A stretch of DNA of 64,000 nt, from positions 2,654,770 to 2,718,769 of the forward strand of contig NZ_KV467168.1 in assembly GCF_001663775.1 (NCBI RefSeq). Direction: 5' to 3'. The stretch's first letter is position 1; each line of letters starts with the position of its first letter. The notes beneath the pieces were generated by a model. That model saw nothing but the letters and a program-made list of their open reading frames with translations, ran no database searches and was not told the DNA's origin. The translations under genes were made by a program, and so were the position numbers. Source of the stretch: Arthrobacter sp. B6 (GTDB lineage: Bacteria > Actinomycetota > Actinomycetes > Actinomycetales > Micrococcaceae). Below are positions 1 through 8,442 of the stretch, piece after piece.

Positions 1-52
1 AGTACCGTCGTCGAAATATCGGAAAATCCTGCGGAGCAGCAGGAATCACGGT

Positions 53-57
53 TAGGA
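53..57 (+). promoter_or_regulatory. Ribosome binding site of mtlA
   Basis: An AG-rich AGGAA core lies 6 bases before the ATG at 64 and supports that start. The promoter and any operator of the mannitol operon lie left of the window. Confidence 0.5.
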
Positions 58-63
58 AATCAC

Positions 64-2115
64 ATGGCAACAGAGACAGTTGCAAAACCCCGTACCAGCA
101 TGCGGGTTGGCGTCCAGAAGTTCGGGACGTTCCTGTCCGGAATGATCATGCCCAACATCGGGGCGTTCATCGCCTGGGGCCTCATCACTGCCCTCTTCAT
201 TGAGAAGGGTTGGATCCCCGTCCCGGCGCTGGGTGGTTTCGGTACCAATGCCGAGGGTGTGCCGTATGTGGGCCTGGTTGGTCCTATGATCACCTACCTG
301 CTGCCGCTCCTGATTGCCTACACCGGCGGCAGGATGGTCTACGACGTCCGCGGCGGCGTGGTGGGCGCAATCGGCACCATGGGCGTGATTGTGGGTGCCG
401 GTATCCCGATGTTCATCGGAGCCATGATCATGGGCCCGCTCGGCGGCTGGACCATGAAGAAGATCGATGCGCTTTGGGACGGCAAGATCCGGCCGGGCTT
501 CGAGATGCTGGTGAACAACTTCTCGGCCGGGATCTGGGGTGGCCTGCTCGCCATGCTGGGCTTCTACGGCATCTCTCCGCTGGTCACAGCCTTCAGTACG
601 GCCGCCGGCAACGTAGTCCAGTTCCTGGTCAGCAACGGCCTGCTGCCGCTGACCAGTATTTTCATCGAGCCCGCCAAGGTGCTGTTCCTGAACAACGCCA
701 TCAACCACGGTGTCCTCACCCCGCTGGGTATCCAGCAGTCGCTGGACCAGGGCAAGTCCATCCTGTTCCTGCTTGAGGCCAACCCGGGTCCCGGCTTCGG
801 CATCCTGCTTGCCTACATGTTGTTCGGACGAGGCGCTGCGAGGGCTTCGGCTCCCGGCGCCGCGATCATCCACTTCCTCGGCGGCATCCACGAAATCTAC
901 TTCCCGTACGTCCTGATGCGCCCGCTGCTCATTCTTGCGGCGATCGCGGGCGGCATGACGGGCATCGCAACCCTGTCCATCACCAACGCCGGCCTTGTGG
1001 CGCCGGCCGCTCCGGGATCCATCCTCGCGGTGCTCGCCCAGACCGCCCGCGACAGCTACTTCGGCGTGATCCTTGCGGTGCTACTCGCCACTGCTGCCTC
1101 GTTCCTCGTCGCCTCCGTCATCCTGAAGACCACTAAGCACAGCGACGAAGTGGAGCTCAGTGATGCCACCAGCCGCATGGAAGCCATGAAGGGCAAAAAG
1201 AGCTCGGTCTCCTCGGCCCTGACCGGTGCGGGCACGGCAGGTACGGCCGTCCTCGCCGGTCCGGTCAAGAATATCGTGTTCGCCTGCGACGCCGGCATGG
1301 GCTCAAGCGCCATGGGCGCCTCGGTGCTGCGGAACAAGATCAAGGCGGCCGGCTTCCCGGACGTCAAGGTCACGAACGCCTCCATTGCCAGTCTCGACGA
1401 CAATTACGACGTTGTGGTCACCCACCAGGACCTCACCGAACGCGCCAAACCTGTCACCTCCAGCGCCGCGCACTTCTCCGTGGACAACTTCATGAACAGC
1501 CCCCGCTACGACGAGATTGTTGAGCTGGTCAAGAAGAGCAACGCTCCGGAAACATCCGACGCCGGTGCTGCCGCCAGCCAGGGCAACCACGGTGCCCACG
1601 CTGCCGACGCCCCTGTGGACGCAGCCCTTACGGACGCCACTCCCGGCAACGAAGCCACAGCGGGAACAACCGCCGTCGCACCGTCGGAGATACTGGTGGC
1701 TGACAGCGTCATCCTCAACGGCACCGCCACCACCCGCGACGCCGCGATCGACGAAGCCGGCCGGCTCCTATTGGCCCGCGGCGCCGTGGACGAAGGCTAC
1801 ATCGCCGCCATGCACGAGCGTGAAGAGTCTGTGTCCACGTACATGGGCAGCTACCTGGCCATTCCGCACGGCACCAACGCGGCCAAGGACCACATCATGA
1901 AATCCGCGGTGTCCGTAATCCGCTACCCGGAGGGGATCGACTGGAACGGCAAGCAGGTCAAGTTCGTGGTGGGCGTGGCAGGGATCAACAACGAACACCT
2001 CCACATCCTGTCCTCGATCGCGAAGGTCTTCACCGATAAGGCCCAGGTGGCCCAGCTGGAGGCCGCCACGTCCGTGGATGAAGTGCTGGCGCTGTTCGGA
2101 AAGGTCAACGCATAG
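64..2115 (+). CDS. mtlA: PTS mannitol transporter, fused EIICBA
   Basis: This is the membrane permease that imports mannitol and phosphorylates it to mannitol 1-phosphate with phosphate passed from EI and HPr. The 683-residue protein has the EIIC domain first (about residues 1-350, many hydrophobic segments, with the [15 protein letters not shown] stretch typical of mannitol EIIC). Next comes an EIIB domain whose phosphocysteine loop [13 protein letters not shown] carries Cys408. After an Ala/Gly-rich linker (about 500-555) there is an EIIA domain with the phosphohistidine in AIPHGT (His602). All three phosphotransfer domains look intact and the length matches full-length EIICBA. The stop codon shares one base with the GTG start of mtlD, so the two are a translationally coupled operon. 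Domain order and active-site residues are seen; the substrate is inferred from family resemblance and from mtlD. Confidence 0.95.
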   Translation: MATETVAKPRTSMRVGVQKFGTFLSGMIMPNIGAFIAWGLITALFIEKGWIPVPALGGFGTNAEGVPYVGLVGPMITYLLPLLIAYTGGRMVYDVRGGVVGAIGTMGVIVGAGIPMFIGAMIMGPLGGWTMKKIDALWDGKIRPGFEMLVNNFSAGIWGGLLAMLGFYGISPLVTAFSTAAGNVVQFLVSNGLLPLTSIFIEPAKVLFLNNAINHGVLTPLGIQQSLDQGKSILFLLEANPGPGFGILLAYMLFGRGAARASAPGAAIIHFLGGIHEIYFPYVLMRPLLILAAIAGGMTGIATLSITNAGLVAPAAPGSILAVLAQTARDSYFGVILAVLLATAASFLVASVILKTTKHSDEVELSDATSRMEAMKGKKSSVSSALTGAGTAGTAVLAGPVKNIVFACDAGMGSSAMGASVLRNKIKAAGFPDVKVTNASIASLDDNYDVVVTHQDLTERAKPVTSSAAHFSVDNFMNSPRYDEIVELVKKSNAPETSDAGAAASQGNHGAHAADAPVDAALTDATPGNEATAGTTAVAPSEILVADSVILNGTATTRDAAIDEAGRLLLARGAVDEGYIAAMHEREESVSTYMGSYLAIPHGTNAAKDHIMKSAVSVIRYPEGIDWNGKQVKFVVGVAGINNEHLHILSSIAKVFTDKAQVAQLEAATSVDEVLALFGKVNA

Positions 2116-3278
2116 TGAAGGCAGTACATTTCGGAGCAGGAAACATCGGCAGGGGCTTTGTCGGGCTGCTGCTGCACGAGGCCGGATATGAGGTGGTGTT
2201 CGCGGACGTCGCCGAGGAGCTCATCGGCCAGTTGGCGGCAGCGGACAGCTACAACGTCCACGAGGTGGGGGAGAACCCCACTGTCCGGACGGTGGATAAT
2301 TTCCGCGCGCTGAACTCCGGCACGCAGGATGCAGACCTGGTGCGCGAAATCGCCACGGCGGATATCGTTACCACGGCCGTCGGGCCGCACATCCTGAAGT
2401 TCGTGGCACCCGCCATCACCAGGGGTATCGCGGCGCGGGACGCCGCGCTGGCGCCCCTGCAGGTGATGGCCTGTGAGAACGCCATCAACGCCACGGACAT
2501 CCTGCGGGCCGAAGTCGCCGCGCTTTGGGACGACGCCGCCGGCTCACTGGACGCCGCGGCGGTGTTCGCGAACACCGCGGTGGACCGGATTGTGCCCAAC
2601 CAGGAGCCGGGGCAGGGCCTGGATGTCACGGTGGAGACGTTCTACGAGTGGGTCATCGACCGGACGCCCTTCGCCGGCGCGGCGCCAGTGATCCCCGGGG
2701 CAACGTTCGTGGACGAGCTCTCGCCCTACATCGAACGGAAGCTGTTCACGGTGAACACGGGGCACGCCTCGGCGGCGTATTTCGGTTTTGAGGCCGGGCT
2801 GGAGAAAATTTCCGAAGCCATGGCGGACCAGGATGTGGCGGAGGATGTCCGCGCCGTCCTGGAGGAAACCAAGCAGCTCCTCGTGGCCAAGCACGGCTTC
2901 AGCAACGATGAGCAGGAGGCCTACGTCCAGAAGATCCTGGTCCGGTTCTCCAACCCGCACTTGCCCGACACGGTACACCGGGTAGGCCGCGCCCCGCTGC
3001 GCAAACTCAGCCGGCACGAGCGGTTCATCGGCCCCGCCGCCGAACTGGCTGAACGCGGGATCGTCCCCGAAGCGCTCCTGGGTGCCATCGCCGCGGCGCT
3101 GCGCTTCAACGACCCCGCCGACGCCGAGGCCACCGAACTCGCCCAGATCCTGGCATCGTCGTCACCTGCCGACGCCACGGCCCGGATCACTGGGCTGGCT
3201 CCCGAACACCCCCTCTTCGAAGCAGTATCCACTTTGGTGGAAGAGCGCCAGGCGGAAGGGGCGAAGGCCCCCGCCTGA
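2115..3278 (+). CDS. mtlD: Mannitol-1-phosphate 5-dehydrogenase
   Basis: This cytoplasmic enzyme oxidises mannitol 1-phosphate to fructose 6-phosphate with NAD+, the step that follows uptake by MtlA. The 387-residue protein starts with the nucleotide-binding loop GAGNIGRGF (residues 7-15). It carries the long-chain mannitol dehydrogenase signature around ACENAINA, and the C-terminal catalytic part includes [11 protein letters not shown] and [16 protein letters not shown]. Length is normal for MtlD (about 380). The GTG start at 2115 overlaps the mtlA stop by one base, which argues for coupling. It is followed by a tandem repeat array rather than an ordinary hairpin terminator. Confidence 0.95.
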   Translation: MKAVHFGAGNIGRGFVGLLLHEAGYEVVFADVAEELIGQLAAADSYNVHEVGENPTVRTVDNFRALNSGTQDADLVREIATADIVTTAVGPHILKFVAPAITRGIAARDAALAPLQVMACENAINATDILRAEVAALWDDAAGSLDAAAVFANTAVDRIVPNQEPGQGLDVTVETFYEWVIDRTPFAGAAPVIPGATFVDELSPYIERKLFTVNTGHASAAYFGFEAGLEKISEAMADQDVAEDVRAVLEETKQLLVAKHGFSNDEQEAYVQKILVRFSNPHLPDTVHRVGRAPLRKLSRHERFIGPAAELAERGIVPEALLGAIAAALRFNDPADAEATELAQILASSSPADATARITGLAPEHPLFEAVSTLVEERQAEGAKAPA

Positions 3279-3288
3279 CCCGTCCCCG

Positions 3289-3384
3289 CACGCTCTCCCA
3301 CTTCCTGCAGACTTTTCGGGAACGCTCTCGCAGATCCTGCAGTCTTTTCGGGAACGCTCTCGCAGATCGTGCGGCTTTTCCCCG
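3289..3384. repeat. Three tandem 32-bp repeats downstream of mtlD
   Basis: Three head-to-tail units of 32 bp start at 3289, 3321 and 3353. Each contains a CGCTCTC core, a CTGCAG-like centre and a CTTTTC run. Units two and three begin with the identical AACGCTCTCGCAGATC. A diverged pair of the same motif lies at 53121-53171, so this is a dispersed intergenic family. Function is unknown; the array separates mtlD from the convergent membrane-protein gene. Confidence 0.8.
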
Positions 3385-3474
3385 AACCCTCCTGCAATCA
3401 CGACGCCGGCACTCACCCCGAGTGCCGGCATCGTGCGCTGTGAGCCCTGGCAGTGTCAGCCACCGGGCTGCGGC

Positions 3475-3738
3475 CTACTCCGCCGCGGGCGGCTGCTCAA
3501 CCGGGGCGGCTGAGGACGGGCGGTCCGCCAGTGACTCCGCGTGCCGCATCACCAGGGAAACGGCGGCCAAGGCGGCAGAAAATGGCAGGAAGAACACCGT
3601 GACCAGCTGGAAGGCCACCTGGAGAACCGAGCCAAGAGCCTGCGAATAGGATGGTCCGAACTGCAGCGACTGCATGATCTGGGGAGCAAAGATGACCGAG
3701 AAGGCACCAATGACGCCCACGATGATCCCTGCCCGCAA
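3475..3738 (-). CDS. Small two-segment membrane protein, unknown function
   Basis: This is an 87-residue reading frame with two long hydrophobic stretches (IIVGVIGAFSVIFAP near the N-terminus and VAFQLVTVFFLPFSAALAAVSLVM in the middle) and a Pro/Ala/Glu-rich cytoplasmic-looking tail. I placed the start at a TTG (LRAGIIVG); a GTG five codons on is an alternative. The open frame extends further upstream, but that part would lie inside the divergent acetyltransferase gene. The pattern of two membrane helices plus a charged tail is protein-like, but I do not recognise a family. It is transcribed divergently from the GNAT gene, with under 40 bases between the starts. Confidence 0.5.
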   Translation of the reverse strand: MRAGIIVGVIGAFSVIFAPQIMQSLQFGPSYSQALGSVLQVAFQLVTVFFLPFSAALAAVSLVMRHAESLADRPSSAAPVEQPPAAE

Positions 3739-3775
3739 ACCCGCCGTACACGGGCGGCTGTGGAATGCTGGTGGG

Positions 3776-4297
3776 GTGACCCGGAACCCAGGTGCCCTGC
3801 CCCCTTTGCTGACTGCCGACGTCGACGGCGGGACCTTCCGCCTCCGCCACGCCTCACACGCTGACCTGCCTGCCATAGTGGCCCTTCTCGCGGACGATTC
3901 CCTCGGTGCAGGCCGCGAACGAAGCCACGACATGGCCCCATACGAGCGCGCCTTCGAAGCGATCGACGCCGACCCGTCCCACCTGCTGGTGGTCGGCGAA
4001 TTGGCGCCGCCCAGCGCTGGTGTCGGTCCCGTGGTTGCCACGTTCCAGCTGAGCTTCCTCCCCGGCATTTCGCGGCAGGGGTCGTGGCGCTCGCAGATTG
4101 AGGGTGTGCGCGTGGCAGGCAGCCTGCGGGGACAAGGCATGGGGAATCTTATGGTGCAGTGGGCCATCGAAGAGTCGCGGCGCCGGGGCTGCCGCATGAT
4201 GCAGCTGACCACGCACAAATCCCGGACGGAGGCCCACCGGTTCTACGCGCAGCTGGGTTTTGACGCCAGCCACGAAGGAATGAAGCTCACCCTCTGA
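3776..4297 (+). CDS. GNAT family N-acetyltransferase
   Basis: This is a cytoplasmic acetyltransferase that should transfer an acetyl group from acetyl-CoA to an unknown small molecule or protein. The first part reads FRLRHASHADLPAIVALLADD, the usual beta1-alpha1 start of GNAT proteins. The acetyl-CoA phosphate loop is RGQGMG, following IEGVRVAGSL. The C-terminal half has MMQLTTHKSRTEAHRFYAQLGF, the classical motif B with the FY-LGF ending. I prefer the GTG at 3776 (173 residues), which starts just before the conserved first strand; an open frame runs further upstream to 3674 but encodes no recognisable domain. A perfect palindrome follows the stop. Confidence 0.85.
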   Translation: MTRNPGALPPLLTADVDGGTFRLRHASHADLPAIVALLADDSLGAGRERSHDMAPYERAFEAIDADPSHLLVVGELAPPSAGVGPVVATFQLSFLPGISRQGSWRSQIEGVRVAGSLRGQGMGNLMVQWAIEESRRRGCRMMQLTTHKSRTEAHRFYAQLGFDASHEGMKLTL

Positions 4298-4301
4298 CCG
4301 T

Positions 4302-4370
4302 CCCCAACTGGGTAGCAGCAGGTGTCGTTTTGAGCGCCCAAAACGACACCTGCTGCTACTTACTTGGGGC
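4302..4370. terminator. Long palindrome, likely bidirectional terminator
   Basis: Arms 4312-4332 and 4339-4359 are perfect 21-bp inverted repeats around a 6-base loop (AGCGCC), and the complementarity continues imperfectly outward to CCCCAACT / ACTTGGGG. Runs of T and A lie inside the stem rather than after it. It sits between convergent genes (the GNAT gene on + and the sugar porter on -), the expected place for a shared terminator, although a mobile palindromic repeat is equally possible. Confidence 0.6.
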
Positions 4371-4388
4371 GCAGGCCGCCCCCAGGTG

Positions 4389-5828
4389 CTACACCTTCAC
4401 GGCGCCCTTGCGCACAAACAGCGTCTCGGCCTGCTCCAGGGACATGCCGTTGGTCTCCGGCACTTTGTACATCACAAAGAAGAACGACGCCGCCGCGAAC
4501 AGCGCGTACATGGCGTACGTCAGCGGCAGGGACCCCGCGGCCATGACGGGGAAGCTGAGGGTGATGACGAAGTTGGCCACCCACTGCGCCGCTGCGGCCA
4601 GGCCCAGGGCACGGGCCCGGATCCTGGACGGGAAGATCTCGCCGAGCAGCACCCAGACCAGCGGGCCCCAGGACGCGCCGAAGCTGACCACAAAGATGTT
4701 TGCGGCCACCAGGGCCACCGGACCCCACGCACCGGGCAGGGAGATGTCGGAGCCTGAGCCCACGGCGGAGGAGAACGCCACGGCCATGGTGCCCAGCGAG
4801 ACTGCCATGCCGATGGAGCCGGCGAGCAGGATGGGGCGGCGGCCGATCCGGTCCACCAGGGCAATGGCCACCAGGGTCACCAGGATGTTGGTGACGGACG
4901 TGGCCACGGAAATGGTGAGCGAGTCCTTCTCCTGGAACCCGACGGCCTTCCACAGGGTGGTGGAGTAGTAGAAGATCACGTTGATGCCCACGAACTGCTG
5001 CAGCACCGAGAGGATGATGCCCACCCAGACCACGGCCTGCAGTCCGAACGTCTTGCCGCGGAGCGAGCCCTTCTGGCCGGCCAGTTTGTCTTCTTCGATC
5101 GCGTCCTGGATCTCGCGGATGTGCCGGTCGGTGTCCTCGGACGGGGCGATGGAGTCAAAGACCTTGCGGGCTTCGTCTTCCTTGCCCTGGAACACCAGGA
5201 ACCGCGGGGATTCCGGAAGGGTGTAGGCGATCCAGCCGTAGACGACGGCGGGGACTGCGGCGGCCAGGAACATCCAGCGCCACGCTTCGATGCCCAGCCA
5301 GTAGGCGTGGTCGGCGCCTCCGGCGCTGGTGGCGAAGAGGGCGTCGGACAGGAGCGCGGCAAATATACCTGTGGTGATGGCCAGCTGCTGCAGCGAGGCC
5401 AGCCGGCCGCGGACCTGGCGCGGTGAAATCTCGGAAATATAGGCCGGTGCGATCACCGATGCCAGGCCGATGCCCAGGCCGCCCACCAGGCGCCAGAAGA
5501 TCAGGTCCCAGACGCCGAAGGCGAAGCCGGTTCCGATTGCGCTGACCAGGAACAGCAGCGCACCAAGCTTCATGGCGGGGATGCGGCCGTACAGGTCGGC
5601 AACCTTGCCGGCGAGGTAGGCGCCGGCGGCGCAGCCCAGCAGGGCGATGGCCACTGCGAAGCCGGTGACGGCCTCGGACAGCGCGAATTCGTCCTTGATG
5701 GCATCCACAGCGCCGTTGACCACAGAGGAGTCGAAGCCGAACAGGAAGCCGCCCACCGCGCCCGCGAGCGCCAGCCAGATCACCCGCTGGGGGATTTTGG
5801 CGGTTGTCTGCTCCTTGGCCGTGGACAT
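4389..5828 (-). CDS. MFS sugar porter (sugar/H+ symporter)
   Basis: This is an inner-membrane major-facilitator transporter of the sugar porter family (XylE/GlcP/GalP-like). The 479-residue protein begins with the hallmark GAVGGFLFGFDSSVVNGA. It has the GRIP loop-2 motif (KVADLYGRIPAMK), the PESPRFLV motif before the central loop, the second-half DRIGRRP motif and the C-terminal PETNGMSLE. Twelve hydrophobic segments are evident. A good ribosome binding site (GGGAG) precedes the ATG. Substrate cannot be read from the sequence; proximity to the mannitol PTS genes suggests a carbohydrate role, but that is inference. Confidence 0.92.
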   Translation of the reverse strand: MSTAKEQTTAKIPQRVIWLALAGAVGGFLFGFDSSVVNGAVDAIKDEFALSEAVTGFAVAIALLGCAAGAYLAGKVADLYGRIPAMKLGALLFLVSAIGTGFAFGVWDLIFWRLVGGLGIGLASVIAPAYISEISPRQVRGRLASLQQLAITTGIFAALLSDALFATSAGGADHAYWLGIEAWRWMFLAAAVPAVVYGWIAYTLPESPRFLVFQGKEDEARKVFDSIAPSEDTDRHIREIQDAIEEDKLAGQKGSLRGKTFGLQAVVWVGIILSVLQQFVGINVIFYYSTTLWKAVGFQEKDSLTISVATSVTNILVTLVAIALVDRIGRRPILLAGSIGMAVSLGTMAVAFSSAVGSGSDISLPGAWGPVALVAANIFVVSFGASWGPLVWVLLGEIFPSRIRARALGLAAAAQWVANFVITLSFPVMAAGSLPLTYAMYALFAAASFFFVMYKVPETNGMSLEQAETLFVRKGAVKV

Positions 5829-5970
5829 GGTTCTCCCTGGGTTTGGGGGGTGGGTGGATGCGGTGCGGACGTCGTCGGCTGCGGTACCGGCCCAGACGGC
5901 CGGCGCACACGCGCTACACAGTGTGGCACGTCACCGCCCACGGTTCCACTTAGGACTTTGGCCCTCCCCA

Positions 5971-6016
5971 ACAGAAGGCCGACGACGGCGGGTGCGGCGC
6001 CGTCGTCGGCCTCTGT
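5971..6016 (-). terminator. Hairpin terminator of the DHA2 transporter gene
   Basis: A near-perfect inverted repeat of about 19 bp (GGCCGACGACGGCG against CGCCGTCGTCGGCC, extended by ACAGA/TCTGT) directly follows the transporter stop codon on the minus strand. Its core CGACGGCG is shared with other terminators in this window. Confidence 0.65.
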
Positions 6017-7678
6017 TCAATGCGCCGGTACAGCCACTGTTTCCGGCTCTTTGGCAGCCTTCGGGTCGGTCAGCTTCTTGTTGGGCAGGGCGAAGCTGAT
6101 GAGGAACGCGATGCCCGTGAGCGCGGCAGCGGTGAGCATCACGGTGTCGATCGCGTACGCGAAGCCCTCCGTGATGGGCCGGGTGAGCACGCTGTTGGCG
6201 GAGTGGAGCCAGCTGGTGTCATTGAGGGAATCGTTCGACGCGCCGTGCTGGAAGAACTCGTAGAGCTTGGCGTTGGCCGGGTCCGCCGCGACGGCCGGAT
6301 CAGCCAGGACGGCCTGGAAATCGTCGCTCTCCATGGCGGATTTTATGCCGTCCGCGATCCGGCCCGCGGCCACGCTGAACAGCATCGAGATGAACACGGC
6401 AGTGCCCACCGCGCCGCCCATGGACCGGAAGAACGCGGCGGAGGACGTGCCCACACCCATGTCCTTGGGCGGGACGGAGACCTGCATGGCCAGGGTGAGC
6501 GGCTGCATGCAGAAACCCAGGCCCATGCCGAAGAAGACGGCGATCACGCCGGGAACCCAGAGGCCTGTGTCCACGCCCAGGGACAGGCCCATGAGCAGCG
6601 CGGCGCCGGTGAGGATGGCGGTGCCCATGATGGGGAAGATCCGGTAGGTGCCCGACGCCGAGATGGTGCGCCCGGCGGTGATCGAGCCGGTCAGGATGCC
6701 CACCGTGAAGGTGATCATCATCAGGCCCGCTTCGGTTGGCGTGAGGCCTTTGACCAACTGCAGGTACATCGGGAGCATGGCGATGGCCCCGAACATGCCG
6801 ATGCCGATGATGAAGTTCAGCAGCGAGGACAGGCCAAACGTTGCGTTCCGGAAGAGCCGCAGCGGAATCAGGGCGTAGTCGCCGGCGCGCTTCTCGGCGA
6901 GCAGGAACCAGACGATACCCACAACACCCAGTCCATAGCAGAGGAAGGAGTTCAGGGATGCCCAGCCCCAGGCGCGGCCCTGTTCCGCCACCAGGAGCAG
7001 CGGGACGATGGCGAGTGTGATGGCGGCCGCGCCGAAGTAGTCGATCTTCTGCTTCACGTGCTTGACCGGCAAGTGCAGGAACAGGAACACCACGGTCAGG
7101 GCGGCCAGGCCGATGGGGAGGTTGATGAAGAACACCCATCGCCAGCCGTCAAAGCCCAGTATGTTGGACGATCCGGCGAAAGCGCCGCCCACCACAGGGC
7201 CCAGCACGGAGGAGATGCCGAACACGGACATGAAGTAGCCCTGGTATTTCGCCCGGTCCTTCAGGGAGACGATGTCGCCGATGATGGTCAGTGCGAGCGC
7301 CAGCAGACCGCCGGCGCCCAGGCCCTGGACACCGCGTGCCAGCGCCAGTTCCGTCATGGAATGGACGGAGCCGGCGTACAGCGAGCCGGCCAGGAAGATC
7401 ACGATGGCGATCAGGTACAGCGGGCGGCGGCCGAAGATGTCGCTCAGCTTGCCGTACAGCGGGGTACTGACGGTGGAGGTGATCAGGTAGGCGGTGGTGG
7501 CCCAGGCCTGCAGGGACAGCCCGCCCAGGTCGTTGGCGATGGTGTAAATCGAGGTGGACACGATGGTCTGGTCCAGGGACGCCAGGAACATGCCCAGCAT
7601 GAGTCCCACCATCACGGTGACGATCTGACGCTGCGTCAGGGTTTCGCCGGCGGCGCGCACAGCGGAGGTTTTGGACAT
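6017..7678 (-). CDS. DHA2-family multidrug efflux MFS transporter
   Basis: This 553-residue inner-membrane proton antiporter resembles EmrB/QacA drug exporters. The first repeat carries LMLGMFLASLDQTIVSTSIYTIANDLGG, the DHA2 motif with the membrane acidic residue. This is followed by LYGKLSDIFGRRPLYL (motif A) and RGVQGLGAGGLLALALTIIGDIV. Hydrophobic segments run to the C-terminus, consistent with 14 helices. A 21-bp imperfect palindrome lies upstream at 7712-7732 and looks like a regulator site. The substrate is unknown; drug or metabolite export is inferred from the family. Confidence 0.92.
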   Translation of the reverse strand: MSKTSAVRAAGETLTQRQIVTVMVGLMLGMFLASLDQTIVSTSIYTIANDLGGLSLQAWATTAYLITSTVSTPLYGKLSDIFGRRPLYLIAIVIFLAGSLYAGSVHSMTELALARGVQGLGAGGLLALALTIIGDIVSLKDRAKYQGYFMSVFGISSVLGPVVGGAFAGSSNILGFDGWRWVFFINLPIGLAALTVVFLFLHLPVKHVKQKIDYFGAAAITLAIVPLLLVAEQGRAWGWASLNSFLCYGLGVVGIVWFLLAEKRAGDYALIPLRLFRNATFGLSSLLNFIIGIGMFGAIAMLPMYLQLVKGLTPTEAGLMMITFTVGILTGSITAGRTISASGTYRIFPIMGTAILTGAALLMGLSLGVDTGLWVPGVIAVFFGMGLGFCMQPLTLAMQVSVPPKDMGVGTSSAAFFRSMGGAVGTAVFISMLFSVAAGRIADGIKSAMESDDFQAVLADPAVAADPANAKLYEFFQHGASNDSLNDTSWLHSANSVLTRPITEGFAYAIDTVMLTAAALTGIAFLISFALPNKKLTDPKAAKEPETVAVPAH

Positions 7679-7711
7679 GACTGCTCCAGGGAAGAAACGG
7701 GATCAAGCTTG

Positions 7712-7732
7712 ATAGTTGCTTTCGGTAACTAT
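7712..7732. promoter_or_regulatory. Operator-like palindrome before the DHA2 exporter
   Basis: ATAGTTG and TAACTAT flank the centre CTTTCGG (6 of 7 arm positions match as an inverted repeat). It lies 34 bases before the ATG at 7678 on the minus strand. The arrangement suits a MarR- or TetR-type repressor of an exporter. No such regulator gene is directly beside it. Confidence 0.45.
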
Positions 7733-7826
7733 GTTAGGTCCCGATTCATTCCCCCGGGCAACATTTTTTTGAACACTCCCGGCGTTCAGCCAGGGCCCGT
7801 CGGTCCCAACCCTCAGCGTGGGCGGG

Positions 7827-8324
7827 TCAGCGCTCCACGAGGATGCCGTCTGGATCACACCAGATCATGACTCCCGACCGGATGGTCACACCGTCGATCA
7901 CCACGTCCACGTCAACCTCGCCTGCACCGGCTTTTGCACTCTTGCGCGGGTTACTGCCGAGCGCCTTGACACCCAGGTCCAGCCCCCGGATTGCCTCGCG
8001 GTCGCGGATGGCGCCGTTGATCACGACGCCGGCCCAGCCGTTCGCCACGGCGCTTTCGGCGATCATGTCCCCCATCAGTGCGGTGGCCAGGGAGCCGCCG
8101 CCGTCCACTACCAGCACGGCGCCGCGGCCGGGGGTGGCCAGGGTGGACTTCACGAGGGCGTTGTCCTGGAAGCAGCGGACGGTCCGCACCTGTCCGCTGA
8201 AGTGCGAACGGCCGCCCAGGGACAGGAACTGAAGTGACACTGAGGCGAGTTCCTCCCCGCGCTCGTCGTACAGATCGGCCGTGTTGATGGCTGCACCGGA
8301 CTCGTTTCCTTCGGTGGCTGTCAT
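7827..8324 (-). CDS. rraA: RraA family protein (RNase E regulator-like / HMG aldolase fold)
   Basis: The 165-residue protein is full length for the RraA/MenG-like family. It carries TADLYDERGEEL near the start, AVLVVDGGGSLATALMGDMIAESAVANGWAG in the middle, and the metal/carboxylate-binding loop VINGAIRDREAI. In enterobacteria RraA inhibits RNase E; related proteins are 4-hydroxy-4-methyl-2-oxoglutarate or oxaloacetate lyases using the same Gly-rich and Arg-Asp residues, which are all present here. Which role applies cannot be decided from sequence. It is transcribed divergently from the MFS gene at 8443, across about 118 bases. Confidence 0.9.
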   Translation of the reverse strand: MTATEGNESGAAINTADLYDERGEELASVSLQFLSLGGRSHFSGQVRTVRCFQDNALVKSTLATPGRGAVLVVDGGGSLATALMGDMIAESAVANGWAGVVINGAIRDREAIRGLDLGVKALGSNPRKSAKAGAGEVDVDVVIDGVTIRSGVMIWCDPDGILVER

Positions 8325-8442
8325 GCGTTCTCCTGGAAGTTTCGGCTGGACAAGGCGGCTTTTTGCCGTATGACAAGCGGGGCGATGGAGCCCACGATAG
8401 TCTGATTTTCAGAATCGCCAACCGTTCCAGGGGGAACCAGCC

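Noticed and set aside
3289..3384. CRISPR array
   Set aside because: The 32-bp units are contiguous with no spacers and no cas genes are present.
6020..7870. 616-residue plus-strand open frame opposite the DHA2 exporter
   Set aside because: His/Gln/Gly-rich shadow of the exporter; no domain, and the minus frame has perfect MFS motifs.
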